64,000 nt of DNA from Pedobacter mucosus (GTDB lineage: Bacteria; Bacteroidota; Bacteroidia; Sphingobacteriales; Sphingobacteriaceae). Within the stretch, counting starts at the first letter, position 1, and every line of letters begins with the position of its first letter. Shown here piece after piece: positions 1 to 8,680 of the stretch. Position numbers and translations under genes: made by a program. The stretch spans positions 1,116,001-1,180,000 of the forward strand of contig NZ_CP087585.1 of assembly GCF_022200785.1 (NCBI RefSeq). The letters run 5' to 3'. The notes beneath the pieces are model-generated. The model was not told the DNA's origin. It was given only the letters and a program-made list of their open reading frames with translations, and ran no database searches.

Positions 1-792
1 ACCGATTTTCAGTATGGTCCGGTTCGAATTGAAGACTACGCGGTAGAAATCCCGAACGGGGATGTCCTCGAGCGGATCTATTTTCTGGTGAGCGTACATA
101 GCTCGCAGGTACTCAAACTGATCAACCGCCTGGAAAAGCTAAGGGATCTGAGCCGGCAGGCCTCCTCTTTTAGCCCTTTTTAAAAGCACCTCAAGGCTGT
201 TCGGGCTGAGCTTTATAAGATCGGACTGTACGGAACGGATGTGGAAAAGCAGATCAGGGAATTTTTGTATGACCCGCAGAATGCGGAGACGATTTTCATC
301 TCGCGGGTATTTTAGGGAAAACAGGAGGCGTTCGAAATCTTTATTCAAGCCGGTGCCGAAAAGAAATTTCATCTTTCCGGGGATGCCCTGATCCTAAAGC
401 CGGATTACAGAAAACTCGTGCACAATAAGATCAACGGGGTAGATAGCCGTAAGGTCGAAGAACGCATGAAAAAGTTCTATTGGTCTCTGCATTCTGGGCA
501 TTTTTTTTCGCAGGACTAAAGGAGACCTGATCCGGTCAGGGAGCAGATGGACAAAATCATGAAGGAACTGTATAGGTTCACCAACGTTGATCCAATAATG
601 GGCAAAAAAGCTGGGCCTGGGCAAATGAAATTGTCGTTCAGCTCATCTATAGGTATTTCAAAGGGAAGCCCCTGGAAAAATCCATTCTTAGCGATATTCC
701 TTTTCGCAGGGGAACTTTTTACCGTTCGGTTTATTTTCCGGCCAGCATCCATTCGGGCGTGCTGGGGAACCGGGGGGGACGATCTTTACTAG
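1..792 (+). pseudogene. Decayed mobile-element gene, three in-frame stops
   Basis: Frame 1 reads as ordinary protein-like sequence from the window edge but is broken by TAA at 181, TAG at 313 and TAA at 517. The stretches between the stops have normal charged/helical composition (for example IYFLVSVHSSQVLKLINRLE before the first stop and QEAFEIFIQAGAEKKFHLSG after the second). From about 612 the more protein-like reading moves to frame 3 (WAWANEIVVQLIYRYFKGKP), just after an A6 run at 604-609, so a frameshift is also likely. I do not recognise the family. The position directly before the DUF3945 gene suggests a gene of the same integrative element. The true start lies left of the window. Confidence 0.5.
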
Positions 793-812
793 AAATAGAG
801 AAACTAAGCGCA

Positions 813-1832
813 ATGGCGCATAATATTAACCATAAAAACCAATATCTTATGAATTTGAACAATCTGGAAAATCTCAAAGCGGAGATGAAAAGCCTAGGCT
901 TCAAACCGGAGCTAATCGAAAAAATGGAAGAACAGGTCAAAGCCGGGCTTCCCGAATTTACACTCAAGGACCAGGTTAAGAGCCACAAAGGTCAGGTCGA
1001 TCTGAATGTTTTCTTTAAGCAGTCGGGACAGAGCGAGAACTATTACTTGAACAAGTTCGAGGTTTCGCTAAACGAGGGAAAGGCCCTGGAATCGGGACAG
1101 CAGTATCTTGTTATTTCTCCCTCCGATACGCCGGGAAAAAACAATGTTTGGAAAAGGGAAAATGTTGCCGAAGCCATTGAACTTTTTAAAAAACATACCG
1201 GTAATGCTGAACTTGCTTCCGGCAAAGATGCTGCCCACAAGACCCAGCTTGCCTCTATGGAGAACGGCAAGATCAATTATGTGGATAAGGATTTCGGCAG
1301 GATCTTCCGAAACCCACCATTGCCTCAAACCATTTGGGTAGATAGGGGCAAAGGCTTTACCGCACCACAGGCAATCAACTTGATCGAGGGACGCGCTGTT
1401 TACCGTGAGGATATGCTAACTCAAGGTGGGATGCCGTATAAAGCCTGGATGAAACTCGACCTTGACGGACCGCGCGACAGGCACATGAATTATAACATGA
1501 ACCAGTATCATGATCCTTCTTACGGATTTAATCTGAAAGAAGTGTTGGACAAGTTTAACATCAAAGAACTTGAAACACCAAAGGAAAGAGAGAAACTTGA
1601 AGCCCAGCTAAAAAACGGTGACCGCCCAGCAGTAACTGTTGAAAAAAACGGTGAACCGCTTAAGGTCTTTGTAGAAGCCGTTCCCCGCTATTCGCAGCTG
1701 AACATGTATACTTCAAGCGGCAGAGCTGAAAAAAGAGAGCAGTTTTTGAAACAACCATCCCTTAACAAGGAAATTTCCAAGACTAAAATAAAGGAAAAGG
1801 GCGTTTCTGAAGCCCAGGGTTTGGGCGTCTAG
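813..1832 (+). CDS. DUF3945-like mobile-element protein
   Basis: This is a soluble protein of about 339 residues with no membrane segment. It resembles the DUF3945 family common on Bacteroidota integrative and conjugative elements: an N-terminal YLMNLNNLENLKAEMKSLGF segment, a central block with IWVDRGKGFTAPQAINLIEGRAVY, then YKAWMKLDL and a lysine-rich tail. Biochemical function is unknown; in the family it tracks with topoisomerase and histone H1-like genes of these elements. The frame is open upstream to 759, but that part continues the decayed gene, so I choose the ATG at 813 (MAHNINHKN). The histone H1-like gene follows in the same direction, fitting a short element operon. Base composition is richer in G+C than the AT-rich core at the right of the window. 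Confidence 0.72.
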   Translation: MAHNINHKNQYLMNLNNLENLKAEMKSLGFKPELIEKMEEQVKAGLPEFTLKDQVKSHKGQVDLNVFFKQSGQSENYYLNKFEVSLNEGKALESGQQYLVISPSDTPGKNNVWKRENVAEAIELFKKHTGNAELASGKDAAHKTQLASMENGKINYVDKDFGRIFRNPPLPQTIWVDRGKGFTAPQAINLIEGRAVYREDMLTQGGMPYKAWMKLDLDGPRDRHMNYNMNQYHDPSYGFNLKEVLDKFNIKELETPKEREKLEAQLKNGDRPAVTVEKNGEPLKVFVEAVPRYSQLNMYTSSGRAEKREQFLKQPSLNKEISKTKIKEKGVSEAQGLGV

Positions 1833-1893
1833 AAAATCCAACCTATTTTAGTGGCTCGTTTTTTGTAAAAACAAATCAATCAAATTTAAATCA

Positions 1894-1912
1894 CCTGCCC
1901 TTAAGGGGCAGG
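1894..1912 (+). promoter_or_regulatory. Leader hairpin with CCTGCCC arm before histone H1-like gene
   Basis: CCTGCCC (1894-1900) pairs with GGGCAGG (1906-1912) around a TTAAG loop, followed by an A-rich stretch and the ATG at 1927. The same CCTGCCC core occurs just upstream of two other genes of this element. It could be an intercistronic processing, attenuation or translation-control element; there is no T-tract, so it is not a typical terminator. Confidence 0.45.
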
Positions 1913-1926
1913 CAAAAAAAACAATT

Positions 1927-2106
1927 ATGGACAAATTTCAAAAAGTTAAAGACTTGATTGCTTCAGCTGAAGCTGATGTAACAAAATTTTATGATGGTGG
2001 CAATGCTGCGGCCGGAACCCGGGTGCGTAAAGCGATGCAGGAACTTAAAAATCTCGCTCAGGAAATCAGGTCAGAAGTAACGGAAAAGAAAAACAACGCA
2101 AAATAA
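1927..2106 (+). CDS. Histone H1-like (Hc1-type) nucleoid protein
   Basis: This 59-residue protein (MDKFQKVKDLIASAEADVTK...) has the alternating lysine/alanine/glutamate helical pattern of the short histone H1-like proteins found in Bacteroidota chromosomes and integrative elements. They are expected to bind DNA non-specifically and organise it. The start is the ATG at 1927, 15 bases after a CCTGCCC hairpin. A strong intrinsic terminator begins 27 bases after the stop, so this is the last gene of its operon with the DUF3945 gene. It is shorter and less lysine-rich at the C-terminus than chlamydial Hc1, as usual for this group. Confidence 0.75.
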   Translation: MDKFQKVKDLIASAEADVTKFYDGGNAAAGTRVRKAMQELKNLAQEIRSEVTEKKNNAK

Positions 2107-2132
2107 GTTCACAGCGTTTTGGGAAATCAGGA

Positions 2133-2160
2133 AAGTCCCGGCCATTGGCCGGGACTTTTT
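2133..2160 (+). terminator. Intrinsic terminator after histone H1-like gene
   Basis: A perfect 11-bp stem (AAGTCCCGGCC at 2133-2143 with GGCCGGGACTT at 2147-2157, ATT loop) runs into a T-tract. It closes the DUF3945/histone operon. Confidence 0.88.
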
Positions 2161-2857
2161 ATCGATATTCGCCCTAGAATATCTCTATTCCAGTTTGGCA
2201 GTTTTTCAACTTTAGCAGGGTGCATGTAGTTACAGATCATCATCTGTATTTAAAGATAATAACAAATCAGAATCATTATTTGGTTTCTTTAAAGTAGATA
2301 CTTCATTACTCTTTTGACTACGTTGTTTCGCTCATCAACTCCGCAGGAAAAGTATCGAGTACGGTCATCTTGTTTGCTATGGAAAGTGTTTTGCTCAGCG
2401 AAATTTCTTACTCCTGTTTTGTCAAGTTTACAGGCATGCGCGACTATGTATGGATTTCGATAACTAAGCATCTTCCTAATTAGTTATAATACAGTTGTTT
2501 ATGAATTTATCTTTCGTTTCAGGATCCACGCCCTGCGACCAAAGTCCGGCGAAACAGGACATTTTTCTGTCCTTCACCGTATTTGTCGTTCCATTGATGA
2601 TTGCTCGCATTTATAGGTAAATGATGGCTGAAAGAAAAATACAGTAACGAACCATACCTTAGTTTTGTGAGACATTTTTTCTCTTCGCTATATTTTGCAT
2701 AAAAAGATTTTAAGTTAAAAAAACACATTAAGAGTTAACAAGTAATTTTTTTATTAAAAAATCTATTTAAACATTTTTTTTAAGCAAGCTACAAATATCT
2801 AAATCAAAACTTTGGTCTCCAACATATGTTTAAAAACAATATATAAAATATTTGCAT
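2161..2857. other. Intergenic region, no convincing gene
   Basis: About 700 bases of low-complexity AT-rich sequence. Short open frames exist on the minus strand (2289-2471 and 2519-2728), but neither has recognisable motifs. A minus-strand reading near 2645-2675 begins MSHKTKVWFVT, like the start of a short-chain dehydrogenase, but it has no glycine-rich motif and stops soon after. I see no gene I can support. Confidence 0.5.
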
Positions 2858-3262
2858 ATGAAAACATCAATGATATGGGGTAACCTAGCTGTCCAAGATA
2901 TAAAACGAACTAAATCATTCTACCAAAATCTAGGATTTAAAATCAATGGATATGATGAAGTCGAAAATATCGCTAGTTTCAAGTTTGGCGATAATGAATT
3001 TGTTATTAATTTTTTCTTGTCTGATCGCATAGCTTCCAGCATGAACGGAAATGTTAGCTCTACTAAAAATGGTAATGAGGTAATCTTTTCTCTTGCCGCG
3101 AGCAATACTGAAGAAGTAGACAAATGGGCAGGTCTAGTAAAATCATCCGGAGGGTCAATAGTAATGGGACCAAAGATTGATGAAAATGGATTTTATGTTT
3201 GCGTTTTTGCAGATCCGGATGGACACAAATTTAATCTTGTTCGAATGGATGAGCGAATGTAA
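2858..3262 (+). CDS. VOC-family (glyoxalase/bleomycin-resistance-like) protein
   Basis: A 134-residue cytoplasmic protein with the two beta-alpha-beta modules of the vicinal oxygen chelate fold. The first module starts at WGNLAVQDIKRTKSFYQNLG, and the second ends with the family-typical FADPDGHKFNLV near the C-terminus. VOC proteins include metal-dependent lyases, dioxygenases and drug-binding resistance proteins; the substrate cannot be told from sequence. The ATG at 2858 is preferred over an in-frame TTG at 2852. It stands alone: the flanking genes are on the opposite strand or far away. Confidence 0.82.
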   Translation: MKTSMIWGNLAVQDIKRTKSFYQNLGFKINGYDEVENIASFKFGDNEFVINFFLSDRIASSMNGNVSSTKNGNEVIFSLAASNTEEVDKWAGLVKSSGGSIVMGPKIDENGFYVCVFADPDGHKFNLVRMDERM

Positions 3263-3448
3263 GATAACGAGCTCAAAATTCGATGTTTTGGCACTTCAAT
3301 GGCATTATATGAGAAATTTTCTTCGAATAGATTTTATAGTGTTCTATAAAGTCCAAGCTAATTTAATAGCTTTCGTTTTTTGAGACATTATCCTACTGGG
3401 AAAATTTTCAAGGCTATTAAAACTTGCAGTTTGTGATTTTTAGTTTGC

Positions 3449-4870
3449 CTAATATTCTCCTCGTTTACTCCATTCATATTTATCCTTAGAGGCAAAATTG
3501 CGCTTTGAAAGTTCAGATAGCATTCCTTTTATAAGAGAGTTGTCAAGCCATCGACCGTCAACAAATACACCAAAGATACTTCGTGTATTTTTTATGCTTT
3601 CGAGAGGATTCGCATCAAGCAAAACCAGGTCTGCGAACTTCCCTGATTCAACAGTTCCAATTTTGCTCTCTATACCAAGCCAGGTCGCTGGTAGCCTCGT
3701 TGCTGAAACTAACGCTTCTTCCGTAGTTAGTCCTGCTTTGACCAAAAGTTCCAATTCGTCATGAAGCGAAAATCCCGCAATTACACCAGAGCTTCCTGCG
3801 TCTGTACCGGCTACTATAGGAACGCCTGTTTCTTTGAAAGCTTTCACCAATTGATTGTTAAATTCTACAATTTTTTCGAGACGAATTACACGCTCTGAAC
3901 TTGTCTCAATATTATACTTGTTCGCAGTTAACCACTTATTTTGGATAAGTGGGTGTACGTATTGCAAACTCACCAGACTACGAATACTGTCGAGGGTTCG
4001 GGTTTGTTCGGCAATCTTTGATATCACTATTAAAGTTGGTGAAAGCCAAGTCCCATTTTGTTTGGCAAGCTTCGCAAAACGCTGGGCATCATGGTAGCTG
4101 AAATCTTCACTTTGCTTAGCATACTCTTCAGCATGCGCAACCATGCCAAAATAGGGTACAAAAGCTTCTTCTATTTTATTTTTAAATTCGTTAGGAATAT
4201 GACCGATGACTTTCATTCCTTGCATATGAGCTTCATCAACTATTGCTTTGTAAGTTTCTGTATTAAGACTTGAATAAACCTTGATAAACTCATATCCTTC
4301 GGCCTTTGCAAATCGAACAGATTGACGTCCATCGGAAGGCGTATTTGCTGTACCAACCTCATTTCCTCCATTTATCATCGCGGCCAGCGCCATACGGGGG
4401 CCTATCACGTCTCCTCTTATGATTTCATTTCGTTGCCCGAAATTCCCAACAACACTATTCAGCGAAAAGATTGTCGTTACACCGTTAGCAACAAAGGGCG
4501 TCATGACATCTTGTGTGCTAGTGAAAATTGCAGCAGCTCGTGTCGGATAAATGTTATTAAAGGTGCCATCTGTTGGTACATGAACATGCATGTCTACAAG
4601 CCCTGGAATTAGCCATTTTCCTTTACCATTGATTATATGGGCATCACTTGGAATATGCCCATTGATTGAAACAATTATTCTATTTTCAATTATTACTGTA
4701 GCATTTAGCAGCACCTCACCTTTGTTAACCATGGGTATGACATTCACATTTTTGATAACAAATCTCTTTTGAGGATAATTTTTAAGTCCTGAATTTAGTG
4801 ATGTGCAACCATTAACGAATATGAGAAAGGGTAGTAACAGGAAATAACGAAGTAAATGTTTGTATTGCAT
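3449..4870 (-). CDS. Amidohydrolase-family lipoprotein
   Basis: A 473-residue protein with a lipoprotein signal peptide (hydrophobic stretch ending FVNGC, predicted lipid-modified Cys22), so it is likely anchored in the envelope. The metal-dependent amidohydrolase signature is complete: DMHVHV (the HxH pair), the IKVYS lysine region, GHIP and VAHAEE histidines, and GTDAGSS with the catalytic aspartate. The C-terminal part closes the small beta-sandwich (GKFADLVLLDANPLESI). Members hydrolyse imides, amides or dipeptides (imidazolonepropionase/prolidase-like); the substrate is not predictable. It is monocistronic on the minus strand. Confidence 0.88.
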   Translation of the reverse strand: MQYKHLLRYFLLLPFLIFVNGCTSLNSGLKNYPQKRFVIKNVNVIPMVNKGEVLLNATVIIENRIIVSINGHIPSDAHIINGKGKWLIPGLVDMHVHVPTDGTFNNIYPTRAAAIFTSTQDVMTPFVANGVTTIFSLNSVVGNFGQRNEIIRGDVIGPRMALAAMINGGNEVGTANTPSDGRQSVRFAKAEGYEFIKVYSSLNTETYKAIVDEAHMQGMKVIGHIPNEFKNKIEEAFVPYFGMVAHAEEYAKQSEDFSYHDAQRFAKLAKQNGTWLSPTLIVISKIAEQTRTLDSIRSLVSLQYVHPLIQNKWLTANKYNIETSSERVIRLEKIVEFNNQLVKAFKETGVPIVAGTDAGSSGVIAGFSLHDELELLVKAGLTTEEALVSATRLPATWLGIESKIGTVESGKFADLVLLDANPLESIKNTRSIFGVFVDGRWLDNSLIKGMLSELSKRNFASKDKYEWSKRGEY

Positions 4871-5609
4871 ATTTCTATTTAATTATGTATTAGAAGCATT
4901 TTTGCTGGAAACTTCTAAAATTGTATTGTTACCATTACAGGAATTTTTTACCTATCAACACGTCTACTACGTTTTCAGGTAATTAAGGGACCTTTTAACA
5001 ATTTTTTTAGCATTAAGGATTTAAGTTTAAAGTTAGATAAAAACATAAAGGTCAGTATTTTCATCCCTAATATCATTCTTAAATTAAACATTAAGATTTT
5101 CATGTCATTTGTTTTTTAAATTTTCTTCGTTTTTTGAGCCAAAATATTTAAAATGAAGATCTATTGGCCTATCAAAATTCAACCTTTTAATGAGGTTGAA
5201 CCAGCGTAATAAAAATGAACGGAATTATTTTAAAGTAAGCAGCTGTGCAACTATTAACTTACACTATTCATAGAAAGTAAGAACTTTAAGTTCTTTATAA
5301 ACTAGAAACACGATGAGATTGATAAACACTCTTAGGTTTTGCTTTCTATAAGGGAATACAATACCTAACAAATAAAAAGCGGACTCGGTAAGGTTAAAAG
5401 TGAATTAAAAGACAATGCACCCAATATTATCGATAAAGCTAAAAATTTAGATGGTAATTTATTAGTTACTAAAACTTTTCGAGGGTGCGAATTAAGGTAA
5501 ATCCCTCGTTTCTCTTGGTCTCCCTGCTGCATTTGCAAATTTTGGCAACAGAGAACGAGTTGTTTATAGTAGGGATACTTTAAACATAAGAATTAAATTA
5601 AATACTAAA
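4871..5609. other. Intergenic region with small hairpin
   Basis: 739 bases between two minus-strand genes. TTCAACC and GGTTGAA form a small hairpin near 5177-5199. Around 5375-5500 a plus-strand stretch reads GKVKSELKDNAPNIIDKAKN before a stop; it has no start codon or partner segment and may be a gene scrap. No complete gene is supported. Confidence 0.45.
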
Positions 5610-7601
5610 TTATGTCAATGGTAAGGTGAATGTGAAGGTAGAACCTTCACCCGACTTACTTTCAACAGAGATTTTGCCTTCATGGCGTTCGATGATTTCC
5701 GCACATAAGTAGAGGCCTATCCCGAAACCGGCAATATTGTTGGTATGCTTGCTTTTTATCCGATAATATCGGTCAAAGAGTTTTTCAATGTCATCTGGTT
5801 TTATGCCCATTCCATGATCTGTAACGCTAACTTTCACACTGTTCTGATCTCTACCGCACACTACCTGGATAATTTTTCCTTTCGGTGAATATTTTACAGC
5901 ATTGGTAAGCAGATTGGTTATAACAGATCCTATCTTATCCCGATCGGCATAAATATCAAGCCGGTTACAGGGCAAAAGATCGATAGAATGGCTGGTTACT
6001 GTAAGTTTAATCTCTTCAATAATTTCCTTAGTCAGCTGATCCAGAGCAAAATTTTCTTTCTCGATATGTATTTTCCCAGATTCCAAACGTGAAATGTCAA
6101 GAAACCCCTTAATCATATTTGCCATTTTTTTTACTTGGGTGTTCGATTTTGAGATTGCCCCTGCAATAAAAGGATCAGCATTATTTTTTAGCTTCGAATT
6201 TAACATTTGCAACAGCGCTGTAAGCGAGGTTAACGGCGTTTTAAGCTCATGGCTTACCATCCCGATAAAGTCATTTTTTCTGATTTCATCCTGCTTTCGC
6301 TCCGTTATATCCATTACCGAGCCGATGAATCGAACAGGCTGATCCTGTTCATCAAAATAAGCCTTGCCCATGGCTCTAACCCACCTTAGCTGATTATCTT
6401 CTACACCTATAGTGCGGTACTCAACATCGTAATGGCCATTGCTGATCGATTTGACAAATACATTCTTGACTATTGTTTCAATTCTATCTCTATCATCGGG
6501 ATGAAGACCCGGCAGGAAATCTTTTTCATAGTCAACCGTATCGTTATGGCTGATACCAAAAAGCATACGGCAGCGCTTGTCCCAATCCATAGTCCCTTTT
6601 TTAATGTCAAGATCGAAAGTTCCCAGTTGTGCAGCTGTTACGGCCATTGTTAAGGTATCCTGAGCTTTTATCAATTCTTGTTTGGATAAGATTATATCTG
6701 TAACCTCAATAACAAATACAAGTATACCATCTGATTCATTTTGGGCATCAGTTCTAGCTTGATAAATAAAATTGAAATATCGGTCTTCAATAGGGCCGTT
6801 TTCATATTTGGCAAGGGGAATTAGCAATTCTTTCCCTTCATAAGTTTCCCCTGTTTGAAAAACCTCCTGTAAAATTTCCCAGATTGGTTGTCCTTTGATT
6901 TCTGGTATGGCATCCAATAAAGCCTTGCCCATTAATTTCCGGCCTAGAAAAAGTTGTTGATAAAGTGGGTTGACCAGCTCAAAAACCAGATTGGCCCCAT
7001 CCAGGATACAGATCCCAACAGGAGCTTCCATTAAGAAGCGGTTGAATCTATCACGCTGACCTTCCGCTTGTAACTGAGCAATACTCAACTTTTCGTTTGC
7101 CCCGGTAACTGTTTTTATGTTTTTGACTGTATTTGTTGTTTCATTACAGATAACGAGCACCCCCGCGGGATCGCCTATTTCATCTTCGACTCTGGTATAA
7201 CTAAAAGTCCAATAAACATCTTCCAATTTATTATTGCGAAATATTGGGATGAGCTGATCTTCATGCCAGATCGACTCCCCACCAGAAAGGACCTGGTCAA
7301 TCATAGGCTTGATAACCGGCCATGTTTCAGGCCAGCATTCTTCACCCCGTTGACCCAGTGCTCTTGGGTGTTTTCCTTCGAATCCCAAACTTGGACGGTA
7401 TGCATCATTGTAAAATTGTATCAGTTCTGGTCCCCACCACAAAAACATAGGAAATTTAGAGTTCAGAACCACGTTCAAAAGAGTCAATAAACTTTGGGGC
7501 CATAACCCAGCTGCTCCTAAGGGTGTTTTAGACCAGTCGAAGGAACGGGTCAGTTCCCCCATCTCTCCGCCAGCGCGTAATAATTTGGACTGAGCTTTCA
7601 T
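5610..7601 (-). CDS. PAS-domain sensor histidine kinase
   Basis: A 663-residue cytoplasmic kinase with no membrane segment. Three PAS-type sensor regions (roughly residues 15-150, 185-310 and 315-440) precede HisKA with phospho-acceptor His451 in SHELKTPL. The HATPase_c domain shows the N box (VITNLLTNAVKYSPKG), G1 (DHGMGIKP), F box (LFDRYYR) and G2 (GFGIGLYL). It would autophosphorylate and pass phosphate to a separate receiver, since it has no REC domain; no response regulator is next to it. The ATG at 7601 is preferred over an upstream in-frame TTG at 7610. The ligand is unknown; soluble PAS kinases of this type often sense redox, light or small metabolites. Confidence 0.9.
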   Translation of the reverse strand: MKAQSKLLRAGGEMGELTRSFDWSKTPLGAAGLWPQSLLTLLNVVLNSKFPMFLWWGPELIQFYNDAYRPSLGFEGKHPRALGQRGEECWPETWPVIKPMIDQVLSGGESIWHEDQLIPIFRNNKLEDVYWTFSYTRVEDEIGDPAGVLVICNETTNTVKNIKTVTGANEKLSIAQLQAEGQRDRFNRFLMEAPVGICILDGANLVFELVNPLYQQLFLGRKLMGKALLDAIPEIKGQPIWEILQEVFQTGETYEGKELLIPLAKYENGPIEDRYFNFIYQARTDAQNESDGILVFVIEVTDIILSKQELIKAQDTLTMAVTAAQLGTFDLDIKKGTMDWDKRCRMLFGISHNDTVDYEKDFLPGLHPDDRDRIETIVKNVFVKSISNGHYDVEYRTIGVEDNQLRWVRAMGKAYFDEQDQPVRFIGSVMDITERKQDEIRKNDFIGMVSHELKTPLTSLTALLQMLNSKLKNNADPFIAGAISKSNTQVKKMANMIKGFLDISRLESGKIHIEKENFALDQLTKEIIEEIKLTVTSHSIDLLPCNRLDIYADRDKIGSVITNLLTNAVKYSPKGKIIQVVCGRDQNSVKVSVTDHGMGIKPDDIEKLFDRYYRIKSKHTNNIAGFGIGLYLCAEIIERHEGKISVESKSGEGSTFTFTLPLT

Positions 7602-7610
7602 AGAAGCCAA

Positions 7611-8680
7611 ATGTAAGAAAACGGGTTAATAAATAAATATATTAGCTTCATAAGTTCGGTCCAAAAAGATCATCAGGAACTTTTTTATCTTTTTATGAAA
7701 AAATAAGGCGCTGTTAAACTCTCTAACCTATCTACAATCTGATTACAAGTTAGTTATTAATTATATCTTTAATTGGGTAACAGTTGATAACATGTATGCA
7801 TCAAAAGCCCTTATCTTAACACACTTGGTCATATTGGATAAACCGAAGTAGATTGATCCCTTCTAATGGGAAATAAATTTGTTATAAATTATTGATTGTC
7901 TGCATATTATTAAATTGGCGAGAAGGGGTCAAATGGATTGGTTTATCCACAAGGATCGCAAATTCTTCAAATTTGAAAACTTTGCATGCAGCTGAGTCTA
8001 TGGATCATATTGTCTTTGGTCATCAATAGTAGACAGTTCGTCCATTGCATTTTCAATGTTCGATTTTAGTAAAATTGGATGTTCCATATTTTGATTTATT
8101 CGAATATATCATCATTTGTTTGTGTAAATTCATAGATAATGAGTCAATAGTTTTGATTAGAGCATAAAAGCTCATCAATCGGAAAAATCGCCAATAGATT
8201 CAATGAGTATCAGAAAGATATGATTACCATCACTTTTATCCTGGCGCCGTATCATTCTGAGACAGCAGGTTTTACGATATATTTGACTACATCACTTAGG
8301 AAATCTTGATAAGATATAGAGTCTGTAACAAGTTTTACTTGCATAGGAGGTAATAGCGCAGGAAAGCATTGCTTCCTTTATGACCATTGTTTTAGCTATT
8401 CCAAAGAGAGTGGCGCAGAAAACGCCGTAAAAACTTACCTGCAAATACGGCAAAATTTGAAGTCAAGTTTGCCAGACGCAGCAATCGCAAAATAAAGACA
8501 TCCTAGTTGATATACTTACTGTGATAAATAATATATAAACTAAAAAATTGAACCGTTATGAACGAGGAAGCCAAATGACAATGGATAAAATTTATGTATA
8601 TTACCAAAACTTGATTTAACTTCAAATCATCTCCAGGACGATCCGGTCTTGACTAACCAAATAAGTAGAAAACCATCTCT
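7611..8680. other. Long intergenic region between divergent sensor kinases
   Basis: About 1.07 kb separates the two divergently oriented sensor kinases and must hold both promoters. It is AT-rich, with no open frame longer than a few dozen codons and no recognisable motif. A short plus-strand stretch near 8410-8500 (YLQIRQNLKSSLPDAAIAK before a stop) may be a gene remnant. Confidence 0.45.

Noticed and set aside
2519..2728. Minus-strand open frame of 69 codons, and a start resembling a short-chain dehydrogenase nearby
   Set aside because: No cofactor or catalytic motif, no continuation, and the composition is unlike the neighbours; too weak to call a gene.
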